A DNA stretch of 7,013 nucleotides from Melioribacter roseus (GCA_020724325.1 DYHC01000022.1:1-7013), one strand, 5' to 3'. Shown: positions 1-6,899, numbered from the stretch's first letter. A program made the numbers and translations. The notes: generated by a model from the letters alone, not told the origin.

Positions 1-326
1 AGAAAGACATTGGTGTTATGAGATCTATGGGACTGAGCCGGAAATCTATTTTAATGATTTTTATGCTTGAAGGAATATTGGTAGGATTAATAGGAACCGT
101 TCTGGGAATAATTATCGGATTGCTTGTTTGCTATTTGCAGATTGAATACAATTTTTATCCGCTGGACCCAACTAAATATATTATCAATTCGTTACCTGTT
201 CAGATTAGAATTACAGATATCGTTGCAGTTGGTTTAATGGCAATGTTCCTTTCGTTTATAGCTTCATTATATCCGGCAACAAGAGCAGCTAATTCAGTTA
301 TTATAGAATCAATTAAATACGAGTAG
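1..326 (+). CDS. LolC/LolE-type lipoprotein-releasing permease, C-terminal fragment (5' end outside window)
   Basis: This is the final part of an FtsX/MacB-fold inner-membrane permease that would work with the LolD ATPase next to it to extract lipoproteins from the inner membrane. The reading frame is open to the left edge, with its first whole codon at base 3. The first ATG (base 18) lies inside a conserved stretch, KDIGVMRSMG, so it is not the true start. About 107 residues are visible. A long hydrophobic segment follows the KDIG motif (roughly bases 50-140), then comes a short polar loop, then a second membrane segment (roughly bases 215-285). The end is the typical tail YPATRAA...IKYE. 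This layout matches the last two of the four transmembrane helices of LolC/LolE. LolC, LolE and a fused LolC/E form cannot be told apart from this piece, and MacB or another FtsX-like permease is less likely given the lolD neighbour. The stop lies 2 bp before lolD, so the two are surely co-transcribed. Confidence 0.85.
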   Translation, partial: KDIGVMRSMGLSRKSILMIFMLEGILVGLIGTVLGIIIGLLVCYLQIEYNFYPLDPTKYIINSLPVQIRITDIVAVGLMAMFLSFIASLYPATRAANSVIIESIKYE

Positions 327-328
327 AA

Positions 329-1015
329 ATGAACCAACCAATATTAGAAGCTAAAGAAATCTACAAATCGTTTCTTCGTTTGAACAACCAGAAACTGGAA
401 ATCATTAAAGGAGTGTCATTCGGATTGGAAGCAGGTAAAATAACAATGATTGTAGGATCATCCGGCGCAGGTAAAAGCACTCTCCTTCATATTCTCAGCG
501 GACTGGATTACCCGGATTCTGGAAGTGTTATAATCAAAGGGACTAATCTCTTTCAACTTAACGACGAAAAATTATCGAAGTTTCGAAATCAGAACATCGG
601 ATTTGTATTTCAATTTCATCATCTCTTACCTGAATTTGATGCGCTGGAAAACGTTGCGATACCGATGATGATTAACGGAAAATCCCTTGCACAGGCAAAA
701 AGGGAATCTGAAAATCTTCTTGAATTAGTTGGATTGAGAGATAGAGCACATCATAAGCCATCCGAACTTTCAGGTGGAGAACAGCAAAGAGTTGCAGTAG
801 CCCGCGCACTCGCTAATAACCCTTCTTTAATATTTGCTGATGAACCAACTGGCAATCTCGATTCATTAAGCAGTTCCAAAATACATGAGTTATTCCAAAA
901 CCTAAATAAGAAGTTAAACCTAACATTCTTAATTGTTACGCATAATCCGGAGTTAGTTAAAATTTCCGATAACCTTTATGAAATGAAAGACGGATTACTG
1001 ACACAAAAGAAATAA
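329..1015 (+). CDS. lolD: LolD-type lipoprotein-releasing ABC transporter ATP-binding protein
   Basis: A cytoplasmic ATPase of 228 residues, the usual LolD length, that would power the permease encoded just upstream to load lipoproteins onto the periplasmic carrier. All nucleotide-binding motifs are intact: Walker [10 protein letters not shown] (43-51), Q-loop glutamine 95, ABC signature LSGGEQQR (147-154), Walker B LIFADEP ending in catalytic Glu172, D-loop NLD (176-178) and switch His205. The segment [16 protein letters not shown] after the Q-loop is characteristic of LolD rather than of FtsE or general uptake ATPases. The ATG follows the permease stop by 2 bp, with only a weak GAG in the Shine-Dalgarno position, so translation is probably coupled to the upstream gene. 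The nearest clear terminator candidate is the palindrome starting at 1145. Close relatives (MacB-type, FtsE) are the alternatives. Confidence 0.9.
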   Translation: MNQPILEAKEIYKSFLRLNNQKLEIIKGVSFGLEAGKITMIVGSSGAGKSTLLHILSGLDYPDSGSVIIKGTNLFQLNDEKLSKFRNQNIGFVFQFHHLLPEFDALENVAIPMMINGKSLAQAKRESENLLELVGLRDRAHHKPSELSGGEQQRVAVARALANNPSLIFADEPTGNLDSLSSSKIHELFQNLNKKLNLTFLIVTHNPELVKISDNLYEMKDGLLTQKK

Positions 1016-1137
1016 ATCTCGCGAGCTGCAATTGGACATTCATCAATTAGATTAGATGTGTTGAGATTTCTGAATTATAAGATGTACCCGAAAATAATTC
1101 GTAAAAATTTGCATTGTATATTCAAAGTATTCTTTTG

Positions 1138-1221
1138 AAAAACGGCACACAGATCAAACAGATTTAGCCGATTAAATCTGTTCATATCTGTTTAATCAGT
1201 TACATCTGTGTGCTATTTTTT
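1138..1221. terminator. Nested palindrome between convergent genes, probable bidirectional terminator
   Basis: A perfect 10-bp outer inverted repeat, GCACACAGAT at 1145-1154 and ATCTGTGTGC at 1204-1213, encloses a second perfect 10-bp repeat, AACAGATTTA at 1157-1166 and TAAATCTGTT at 1173-1182. A third, GATTAAA at 1170-1176 with TTTAATC at 1191-1197, competes with the second. On the + strand the outer stem is followed by TATTTTTT (1214-1221), and on the - strand by a run of five T (1142-1138). It lies between the convergent lolD (+) and pepA (-) genes, 33 bp beyond the pepA stop and about 130 bp beyond the lolD stop. This fits termination from both sides. The repeated CAGAT/ATCTG units also suggest a dispersed intergenic repeat. 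The rest of this gap (1016-1246) shows no gene, only an 8-bp palindrome CTCGCGAG at 1018-1025. Confidence 0.65.
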
Positions 1222-1246
1222 CTAAACCAAAAGGTTATACTTAATT

Positions 1247-2743
1247 CTAATTATTCATTAAATAATCTACCACCAACCTTACACCAAATCCTGTGTCATA
1301 ATTCTTTGTGTAATTTGTGTAATCGTGCTTTGTAGATGGTCCGGCAATATCCAGATGTGCCCATGGGATTTTCTTATCTACAAAATGTTCAAGGAATTTT
1401 CCGGCAGTAATTGCCCCGCCCCACTTAGGACCAAGATTAGATACATCTGCAATATCACTTTTAATAAGAGGATTAAATTCTTTCCAGAAAGGTAACCGCC
1501 AGATTCTCTCGAATGTTTTTGAACCTGAACTTAAAAGGCGGTTAGCTAATTTATCATAGTTAGTAAATAATCCGGCGGAAAATAAACCGAGTGCAACAGC
1601 ACACGCACCGGTTAAAGTTGCAAAGTCAATAATCTCATCTGGTTTTTGCTGAGAAGCAAAGTGCAGGGCATCAGCAAGAATTACTCTTCCTTCGGCATCT
1701 GTATCTTTTACTTCAATAGTTTTACCGGAATAAGATTTAATAATATCACCCGGTTTAAACGAATTGCCGCCAAGCATATTTTCTACTGCAGGAACAACAC
1801 CAATTAGTTCAACAGGTAATTTTAATAATGCAGCAGTTCTTATTATTCCCAGAACAACCGCGCCGCCAGCCATATCGGCTTTCATTTCGAGCATGCCAGT
1901 TGTTGATTTTATTGATAATCCGCCACTATCGTAAGTAACACCTTTACCAACCAGAGCAATTTTCTTTTTTGATTTTGTATTCGGTTTGTAATGCGCTAAG
2001 ATCATGCAAGGCGGCTTACCGCTTGCATTACCAACTGCAAGTATTGCGTTCATCTTTTTGCGTTCAAGTTCCTTTTTATCAAAGACTTTTACCGTTACTC
2101 CTAACCTGTTTAGCTCTCTTTTTGCCCTTGCACCAAATTCCATAGGAGTTAAAGTTATAGCAGGTTCATTTACGAGGTCGCGGGTAAAGTAGACTGAATC
2201 AATTAATTTTTGGGTTGAAGTAATAATTCGTGCAAGCAATTTATTATTACTGTAATGTAGGATAAACTTTAGTCTGCCAGGTTTTCCCTTTTCGGATTTA
2301 TATTTATCGAAGGTGTAATTGCCGAGCATTATTCCTTCAATAAAAGTCTGCAGAAAATATTCTTCGGCTGCAAATGTGGCTTTGTAATCGTTGTAAAAAG
2401 GAAGAATTACATTAACGCTCTTAATATTTTTTTTAACAAGCGAAGGAATTAATCCGGCAAAATAAATCCTGAAGAAGTCCACAGTAAAATCTTCATCGGT
2501 TTTTACTTTCTTCAGAAATATAATGGATGGTTCGGATTTCTCTGTGTAATAGATCAATTCATCGCCTTTATTATCGAGAAAATTCTTTTCCTGAATTTTA
2601 TTCAGAGAGATATTCAGGCATTTGTAAAAACCTCTAAGCAGTTCAGCGTTTAATTTAGATTCGATAAAAAATTTTACCAGTCCTGAATTTTCACTAAAGC
2701 TGATTTGCTCTGTTTCGGCTTTTATATCCAAATGGAAAAGCAT
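1247..2743 (-). CDS. pepA: Leucyl (cytosol) aminopeptidase, peptidase family M17
   Basis: A cytoplasmic two-metal aminopeptidase that removes N-terminal residues from peptides, with a general role in peptide turnover. It has 498 residues, against 503 in E. coli PepA. The C-terminal catalytic domain starts near residue 180 (FTRDLVNEP). It keeps each expected active-site residue with a constant offset of three from the E. coli enzyme: Lys267 and Asp272 in GKGVTYDSGG, Lys279, Asp290 in MKADMAGG, and Asp349, Glu351 and Arg353 in DTDAEGR. WAHLDIAGP (461-469) near the C-terminus is also typical. The N-terminal domain (1-170) is the variable, non-catalytic part. The family signature normally reads NTDAEGRL, but here its first residue is Asp and its last Val. 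The start is fixed by an in-frame TAA directly upstream and by a good ribosome-binding site. The gene sits 8 bp after nrnA, so the two are probably one transcript. Confidence 0.93.
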   Translation of the reverse strand: MLFHLDIKAETEQISFSENSGLVKFFIESKLNAELLRGFYKCLNISLNKIQEKNFLDNKGDELIYYTEKSEPSIIFLKKVKTDEDFTVDFFRIYFAGLIPSLVKKNIKSVNVILPFYNDYKATFAAEEYFLQTFIEGIMLGNYTFDKYKSEKGKPGRLKFILHYSNNKLLARIITSTQKLIDSVYFTRDLVNEPAITLTPMEFGARAKRELNRLGVTVKVFDKKELERKKMNAILAVGNASGKPPCMILAHYKPNTKSKKKIALVGKGVTYDSGGLSIKSTTGMLEMKADMAGGAVVLGIIRTAALLKLPVELIGVVPAVENMLGGNSFKPGDIIKSYSGKTIEVKDTDAEGRVILADALHFASQQKPDEIIDFATLTGACAVALGLFSAGLFTNYDKLANRLLSSGSKTFERIWRLPFWKEFNPLIKSDIADVSNLGPKWGGAITAGKFLEHFVDKKIPWAHLDIAGPSTKHDYTNYTKNYDTGFGVRLVVDYLMNN

Positions 2744-2748
2744 TTAGA

Positions 2749-2753
2749 CTCCT
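2749..2753 (-). promoter_or_regulatory. Ribosome-binding site of pepA, overlapping the nrnA stop codon
   Basis: The - strand reads AGGAG, five nucleotides before the pepA ATG. Its first two bases are shared with the TAG stop codon of nrnA (2754-2752). This supports the pepA start at 2743 and suggests that ribosomes ending on nrnA can restart on pepA. Confidence 0.8.
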
Positions 2754-3738
2754 ATTGAATTATATACTTTTGCGAAGCTTCAATAATTCTATTTTTTACA
2801 TCGGCAATTTTCATATTGAAAAATCTTGTGCCGGCAGCATTGACGTGTCCGCCGCCGCCAAATTCAGATGCAAGTTTACTAACATCAATATTTCCTTTGG
2901 AACGGAAACTAACTTTTACACTGTCTTTTAACTCGTAGAATAGAATTCCGATTTGGACGCCAAGAATAGTAAGGCAATAATTTACAAATCCATCAACATC
3001 GGCTTCAACAGAATTGTGTTTTAATTGCACCTCGATAGGCAGAGTCATAAAAGCAATTTTACCAGTGGAATCCAATTCGATTGAGTTGAGAGATTCTCCT
3101 AATATTTTGATTCTGCCAAAATTGAATTGATCGTAAACCTGGTTGTAGATTTCCGTTGGATTAAGTCCAAACTCTAAAAGCTCTGCAATTATCCGGTGAA
3201 TTTTTGATGATGTCCTTTCAAACCGAAAAGAACCTGTATCAGTCATTATAGCAGTATAAATCTGGTAGGCAATGTCGTAATCTAGGTCAACAATCCCGGT
3301 CGATTTCATAAAATTATAAATTATTTCTCCCGTAGCAGAATATTCTGATCCACCAATAATCAGATCAAAAACATTTTCTGGATGCTGATGATGATCAATA
3401 CATATTTTTATTTTTTTAGATAATCTTAATCCCTGTTCCATTCTAACAACACGATTCATCTGGTTCAAATCGACAACAAGAATAACATCGGTATCGTTAA
3501 AAATATCTTTGTGAAAATTCTCATCAAATCTTTCAATTACTCTGTTCTTATCTAGAAATTGCAGATTGTAAGGAGTAAAGCTGTGATTTACAATCCTTGC
3601 CTCTTTACCAAGTTTTTTAAGAATAATGTATAAAGCAAGTTCGGAACAAATGGCGTCAGCGTCGGGATTGACATGCGAAGTAATTAAAAATTTTTTATTA
3701 CTTTCTATAATTTTTTGAAGCTGTTTGAAATTTTCCAT
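2752..3738 (-). CDS. nrnA: DHH-DHHA1 phosphoesterase, NrnA-like (nanoRNase / pAp phosphatase)
   Basis: A cytoplasmic manganese-type phosphoesterase of 328 residues, the normal size of bifunctional NrnA proteins. These degrade two- to five-nucleotide RNAs and dephosphorylate 3'-phosphoadenosine 5'-phosphate. The DHH domain shows motif I SHVNPDADA with His22, Asp26 and Asp28, motif II VVD with Asp90, motif III DHH (115-117) and motif IV with Asp167 in MTDTGSFRF. The C-terminal DHHA1 domain carries a substrate-binding arginine region RSKGN (279-283) and the glycine loop GGGGH (294-298) followed by NAAG. No residue expected for activity is missing. An in-frame TAA at 3747-3745 rules out a longer protein. 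No Shine-Dalgarno sequence is visible before the ATG, unlike pepA and korB. The start lies only 16 bases after the T-tract of the upstream terminator-like structure. Related DHH enzymes that cleave cyclic dinucleotides or pApA are possible alternatives, and substrate choice cannot be read from the sequence. Confidence 0.88.
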   Translation of the reverse strand: MENFKQLQKIIESNKKFLITSHVNPDADAICSELALYIILKKLGKEARIVNHSFTPYNLQFLDKNRVIERFDENFHKDIFNDTDVILVVDLNQMNRVVRMEQGLRLSKKIKICIDHHQHPENVFDLIIGGSEYSATGEIIYNFMKSTGIVDLDYDIAYQIYTAIMTDTGSFRFERTSSKIHRIIAELLEFGLNPTEIYNQVYDQFNFGRIKILGESLNSIELDSTGKIAFMTLPIEVQLKHNSVEADVDGFVNYCLTILGVQIGILFYELKDSVKVSFRSKGNIDVSKLASEFGGGGHVNAAGTRFFNMKIADVKNRIIEASQKYIIQ

Positions 3739-3754
3739 AAAGTATTATCAGGAT

Positions 3755-3861
3755 AAAAAAAGAGGCTCGCTCAAAAGTAATTAACTAATTTTTCAAAAGT
3801 CTATTCAAAAAATGTCTTACTTGATGTACACTTTGAATAACTTACTTTTAAAGCAGCCTCT
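3755..3861 (-). terminator. Long hairpin with T-tract after korB, upstream of nrnA
   Basis: The arms 3761-3780 and 3842-3861 form an imperfect inverted repeat (16 of 20 Watson-Crick pairs), whose outermost 7 bp, AGAGGCT/AGCCTCT, are perfect. Inside lies a second stem, 3802-3809 with 3832-3839. On the - strand the outer stem runs straight into seven T (3761-3755), as in a factor-independent terminator, 25 bases after the korB stop. C/A mismatches at 3770/3852, 3772/3850, 3801/3840 and 3810/3831 become G-U pairs only in - strand RNA. The structure is therefore better formed in the direction of korB transcription. It would end korAB transcripts or attenuate read-through into nrnA. The 80-base interior is longer than in a simple terminator, so a degenerate small mobile element is another possible origin. 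Confidence 0.6.
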
Positions 3862-3886
3862 GAAAAGTGATTTATAATTTTCTACA

Positions 3887-4930
3887 TTAGGTACTAACTT
3901 CCCATGTAGTAGTAGAGAACATTAATTTTTCATAAGTGCCTACTCCTTTTTGAGATTGAATATGCTCAATCTGTTTTACATAATCGCCGTCGTAAGTAGG
4001 TTTATTATACTGACGGAAGACACCGATTGGAGTAGGAAAACCGGGCAGATCCGATAAGCGTGCAAGGATAAAACCGCGGGTTGGATTATCGTCAAACTCA
4101 TCATGAACCCAGCAATCGTTTATTGAATGCTTGCCGTCATTAAGATCAATGACTACTGGAGTAATAACATCCAGCTTAATACCTTTATCTTTATTAGCAC
4201 CAAAGACAAGCGGTTTATTATGCTCTAAGACAAGAACATTTTCCGGTTTAGAATCTTTTTCGGATAAATGGAAAAAAGCTCCGTCGTTAAAGATGGGGCA
4301 ATTCTGGTAAACTTCTATAAATGCAAGTCCTTTATGTTTTGCCGCGCGAGTTAACATTTCCTGCATATGTTTTGGGTCTCTATCGAGGGAACGAGCAATA
4401 AAAGTTGCACCGGCGCCATCGGCAAGCTTAATTGCATTAAAAGGCCAGTCAACAGTTCCGTATGGCGAAGATTTTGTAACCTTTCCTTTTTCTGACGTTG
4501 GTGAATATTGCCCTTTTGTTAAGCCGTAAATTCTATTGTTAAACAATAATATTTTCAGGTCAACATTTTTTCTGCAAGCATGAATAAAATGATTTCCGCC
4601 AATACTTAACATATCGCCGTCTCCGGTAGCAACCCAAACCTGTAGATTTTTATTGGCAAGTTTAACACCGGTTGCAATTGCCGCAGCTCTTCCGTGAATT
4701 CCGTGGAATCCGTAAGTGCTCATGTAATAAGGGAAACGGCTTGAACATCCAATTCCTGATACCCAAACTATGTTCTCCCTCTTCTCGCCAAAATCCGGAG
4801 ATGTTCTCTGAACTTGTGCAAGAATTGAATAATCGCCGCAACCCGGACACCATTTAACATCTATATCAGACGAAAAATCTTTGGCAGTGTATTTAACTTC
4901 GGTTGCTAATTGATCTATTTTATTTTCCAT
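3887..4930 (-). CDS. korB: 2-oxoacid (probably 2-oxoglutarate):ferredoxin oxidoreductase, beta subunit
   Basis: The thiamine-diphosphate-binding and iron-sulfur-binding half of an enzyme that interconverts 2-oxoglutarate plus CoA with succinyl-CoA and CO2, using ferredoxin. With the start chosen here it has 347 residues. WCPGCGDY supplies Cys28 and Cys31, GIGCSSRFPYY supplies Cys62, and YQNCP supplies Cys211. These four match the spacing of the [4Fe-4S] ligands in characterised two-subunit enzymes. The thiamine-diphosphate motif runs from GDGDMLSIGGNH (103-114) to the asparagine pair in LLFNNRIYGLTKGQ (131-132). An ATG seven codons further upstream (4951) exists. The ATG at 4930 is preferred because GGAGGAG lies just before it, and because it reduces the overlap with korA to 11 bp. 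No separate ferredoxin-like delta subunit is in the window. Pyruvate or other 2-oxoacids as substrate cannot be excluded. Confidence 0.92.
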   Translation of the reverse strand: MENKIDQLATEVKYTAKDFSSDIDVKWCPGCGDYSILAQVQRTSPDFGEKRENIVWVSGIGCSSRFPYYMSTYGFHGIHGRAAAIATGVKLANKNLQVWVATGDGDMLSIGGNHFIHACRKNVDLKILLFNNRIYGLTKGQYSPTSEKGKVTKSSPYGTVDWPFNAIKLADGAGATFIARSLDRDPKHMQEMLTRAAKHKGLAFIEVYQNCPIFNDGAFFHLSEKDSKPENVLVLEHNKPLVFGANKDKGIKLDVITPVVIDLNDGKHSINDCWVHDEFDDNPTRGFILARLSDLPGFPTPIGVFRQYNKPTYDGDYVKQIEHIQSQKGVGTYEKLMFSTTTWEVST

Positions 4931-6761
4931 TTTCTCCTCCGAGTACTTCATAAATTTTATTTTCTATTTCAGCTACTTTGAATGGCTGCCCTTTAACCTT
5001 GTTAAACTGAATTACATCAATTAAGAAGGTACTTCTAATAATAGTTGCCATCTGACCTTTATTCATTTCCGGAATAAGAATTTTCTTAAATCTTTTGAGA
5101 ATATCACCAAGATTTTTTGGGAATGGATGAATATATCTTAGGTGAAGAAGAGAAGCTTTATAACCTTCTGCGGCAACTTTTCTAATTCCTTCTTTTATGG
5201 CACCGTAAGTACTACCCCAGCTTAAAATTAATAGCTCACCACTTTGTTCTCCTTCAACCTCCGCATCCGGAACAACCATTTGAACTTTCTCTATCTTAGC
5301 TTTCCTTTTATTAACCATAATTTCGTGATTATCCGGGTCATAGCTAATATTACCATAAACGTCTTTCTTCTCTAAACCTCCAATACGGTGTTCTAATCCT
5401 GGAGTACCAGGAATAGCCCAAGGGCGGATAAAATTCTCGTTACGCAGATAAGGATAAAAACCTTCCGGATCTTTTCTGAATTCGAAATTGATTTTAGGCA
5501 ATTCATCAAAATCAGGAATTTTCATCGGTTCGGAACCGAAAGCGAGGTAACCATCGGTTAAGAGAATAACCGGCGTCATAAATTCAATAGCAATTTTAGC
5601 CGCTTCTATTGATGCAAAGAAACAATCTACAGGACTTCTTGCTGCCATAACAACCACAGGTGCTTCTCCGTGTCTACCGTACATTGCCTGGAAAAGATCT
5701 GCCTGTTCTGTTTTTGTTGGCAGCCCTGTACTCGGACCCCCTCTCTGCACATCAACTATAACGATTGGTAATTCTGTTATAACAGCAAGTCCAATTGCTT
5801 CGGTTTTAAGTGAAAGTCCAGGTCCTGATGTTGTAGTAAGAGCCAAAGAACCGGCAAATGCAGCACCAATACCAGAAGCAATCCCGGCTATTTCATCTTC
5901 TGCCTGAAAAGTAACAACACCAAAATCTTTATACCTGCTTAGTTCCTGTAAAATTTCTGAAGCAGGAGTAATTGGATACGAACCGAGGAAAAGAGGAATT
6001 CCCGCTCTTAATGAAGCTGCAACAAAACCAATAGCAACTGCTTCATTGCCAGAAACATTTCTGTAAACACCTTTAGGAAGTTTAGCAGGTTTAACATCGT
6101 AGCGCGTTGTAAATATTTCGGTTGTTTCTCCGAAGTAAAACCCGGCTTTTAATGCTCTCCGGTTTGCTTCGAGAATTTCTGGTTTCGTTTTGAATTTCGA
6201 ATCAATCCATTGTAATGTTTTTTCTATTGTTCTGTTGTATAACCAGTACATCAATCCAAGAGCAAAAAAGTTTTTACATTTATCTTTCTCTTTTGGAGAA
6301 AGTGAAAGCCCTTCCAAAGCTGTAACGGTTAACTTAGTCAATTCAACAGGAACCACATTAAACCCAGAAAGAGAGCCGTCTTCAAGCGGAGAAACATCGT
6401 AATTAGCCAGCTTCAGGTTTTTCAGGTCGAATGAGTTTGTATTTATAATAATAGTAGCATTTGGTTTAAGATCCTTAAGGTTCACTCTGAGAGCAGCGGG
6501 ATTCATAGCAACTAATACATCTGGGGAATCACCCGGAGTCTGAATATCATTACTGCTAAAGTGAATTTGAAAACCGCTAACACCGGCAAGAGAACCGGCT
6601 GGGGCGCGGATTTCTGCAGGGAAATCGGGCAAAGTACCTACATCTGTTCCCAAACTTGCTGTTGTATCTGTAAACTGTGAACCGGTTAATTGCATTCCAT
6701 CGCCGGAATCTCCGGCAAATCTTACTGTAACATCTTCAACTATTTGCACTTGTTTTGCCAT
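4920..6761 (-). CDS. korA: 2-oxoacid (probably 2-oxoglutarate):ferredoxin oxidoreductase, gamma-alpha fusion subunit
   Basis: The large subunit, 613 residues, of the ferredoxin-dependent enzyme completed by KorB. The N-terminal gamma domain (about 1-200) begins with the glycine-rich motif GDSGDGMQLTGSQF (17-30). The alpha domain, pyrimidine-binding and transketolase-like, starts near 235 and holds YPITP (262-266), which contacts substrate and cofactor, then TSGPGLSLKTEAIG (311-324) and VQRGGPSTGLPTKTEQAD (338-355). A C-terminal domain (about 505-605, LLILSWGSTYG onward) completes it. This gamma-alpha plus beta layout is that of two-subunit 2-oxoacid enzymes, including the Kor proteins of green sulfur bacteria. 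In such organisms the enzyme can run the reductive TCA step; in a heterotroph it may replace 2-oxoglutarate dehydrogenase. The direction here is unknown. The start is supported by an in-frame TAA 11 codons upstream with no ATG between, and a weak AAGAGA six bases before the ATG. Its last 11 bases overlap korB. Confidence 0.92.
   Translation of the reverse strand: MAKQVQIVEDVTVRFAGDSGDGMQLTGSQFTDTTASLGTDVGTLPDFPAEIRAPAGSLAGVSGFQIHFSSNDIQTPGDSPDVLVAMNPAALRVNLKDLKPNATIIINTNSFDLKNLKLANYDVSPLEDGSLSGFNVVPVELTKLTVTALEGLSLSPKEKDKCKNFFALGLMYWLYNRTIEKTLQWIDSKFKTKPEILEANRRALKAGFYFGETTEIFTTRYDVKPAKLPKGVYRNVSGNEAVAIGFVAASLRAGIPLFLGSYPITPASEILQELSRYKDFGVVTFQAEDEIAGIASGIGAAFAGSLALTTTSGPGLSLKTEAIGLAVITELPIVIVDVQRGGPSTGLPTKTEQADLFQAMYGRHGEAPVVVMAARSPVDCFFASIEAAKIAIEFMTPVILLTDGYLAFGSEPMKIPDFDELPKINFEFRKDPEGFYPYLRNENFIRPWAIPGTPGLEHRIGGLEKKDVYGNISYDPDNHEIMVNKRKAKIEKVQMVVPDAEVEGEQSGELLILSWGSTYGAIKEGIRKVAAEGYKASLLHLRYIHPFPKNLGDILKRFKKILIPEMNKGQMATIIRSTFLIDVIQFNKVKGQPFKVAEIENKIYEVLGGENGK
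4934..4940 (-). promoter_or_regulatory. Strong ribosome-binding site of korB inside the korA 3' end
   Basis: The - strand reads GGAGGAG followed by AAA and the ATG at 4930. The same bases encode the last glycines and glutamate of KorA (GGENGK). This is the strongest Shine-Dalgarno sequence in the window. It decides the korB start and indicates translational coupling, which would keep the alpha and beta subunits in equal amounts. Confidence 0.85.
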
Positions 6762-6791
6762 AATATATCTCTTAGTTATAATTTTATATGT

Positions 6792-6809
6792 TTATTACGT
6801 GCGTAAAAA
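6792..6809. promoter_or_regulatory. Operator-like palindrome upstream of korA
   Basis: The 18-bp site has the form TTnTTACG-TG-CGTAAnAA, with seven of eight positions paired in each arm. It lies 31-48 bases before the korA ATG, in an AT-rich leader. It resembles a dimeric repressor or activator site by shape only, and I do not recognise the regulator. No terminator-type T-run follows it. Confidence 0.3.
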
Positions 6810-6868
6810 TAATCAATTCATTCGCAATGTTAAATTAATTATTTCGCCTGATATGTGCTAAAAATTCG

Positions 6869-6899
6869 GTTATACTAAAATTTTGGACAGTTATTTCAA
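6869..6899 (-). promoter_or_regulatory. Candidate promoter for korAB
   Basis: On the - strand TTGAAA (6899-6894) is followed after 19 bases by TATAAC (6874-6869). Each box differs by one base from the sigma-70 consensus, but the spacing is two bases longer than ideal. It would give a leader of about 100 bases containing the palindrome at 6792-6809. The region is AT-rich, so chance matches are likely, and the lineage may use a different promoter type. Confidence 0.25.

Noticed and set aside
1018..1025. Palindrome CTCGCGAG just after lolD as a terminator
   Set aside because: It has no loop and is not followed by a T-run. An 8-bp palindrome is likely by chance.
1138..1221. CRISPR array suggested by repeated CAGAT/ATCTG units
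   Set aside because: The units are only 5-8 bases, alternate in orientation and have no regular spacers, so they are nested inverted repeats, not direct repeats with unique spacers.
2004..2192. Open frame of 62 codons on the + strand
   Set aside because: It lies antisense within pepA over strongly conserved catalytic-domain sequence, and has no ribosome-binding site or recognisable protein character.
3772..3779. - strand TACTTTTG, matching the Bacteroidota -7 element TAnnTTTG, as an nrnA promoter
   Set aside because: The TTG candidates upstream are 14 or 26 bases away, outside the usual range of about 17-23. The match lies inside the hairpin arm, and the lineage is not certain to use this promoter type.
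4662..4857. Two open frames of about 61-63 codons on opposite strands
   Set aside because: Both overlap the conserved cysteine and thiamine-binding part of korB in other frames, so they are by-products of the korB codons.
6190..6402. Open frame of 70 codons on the + strand
   Set aside because: It is antisense to the gamma domain of korA and shows no start signal or family resemblance.
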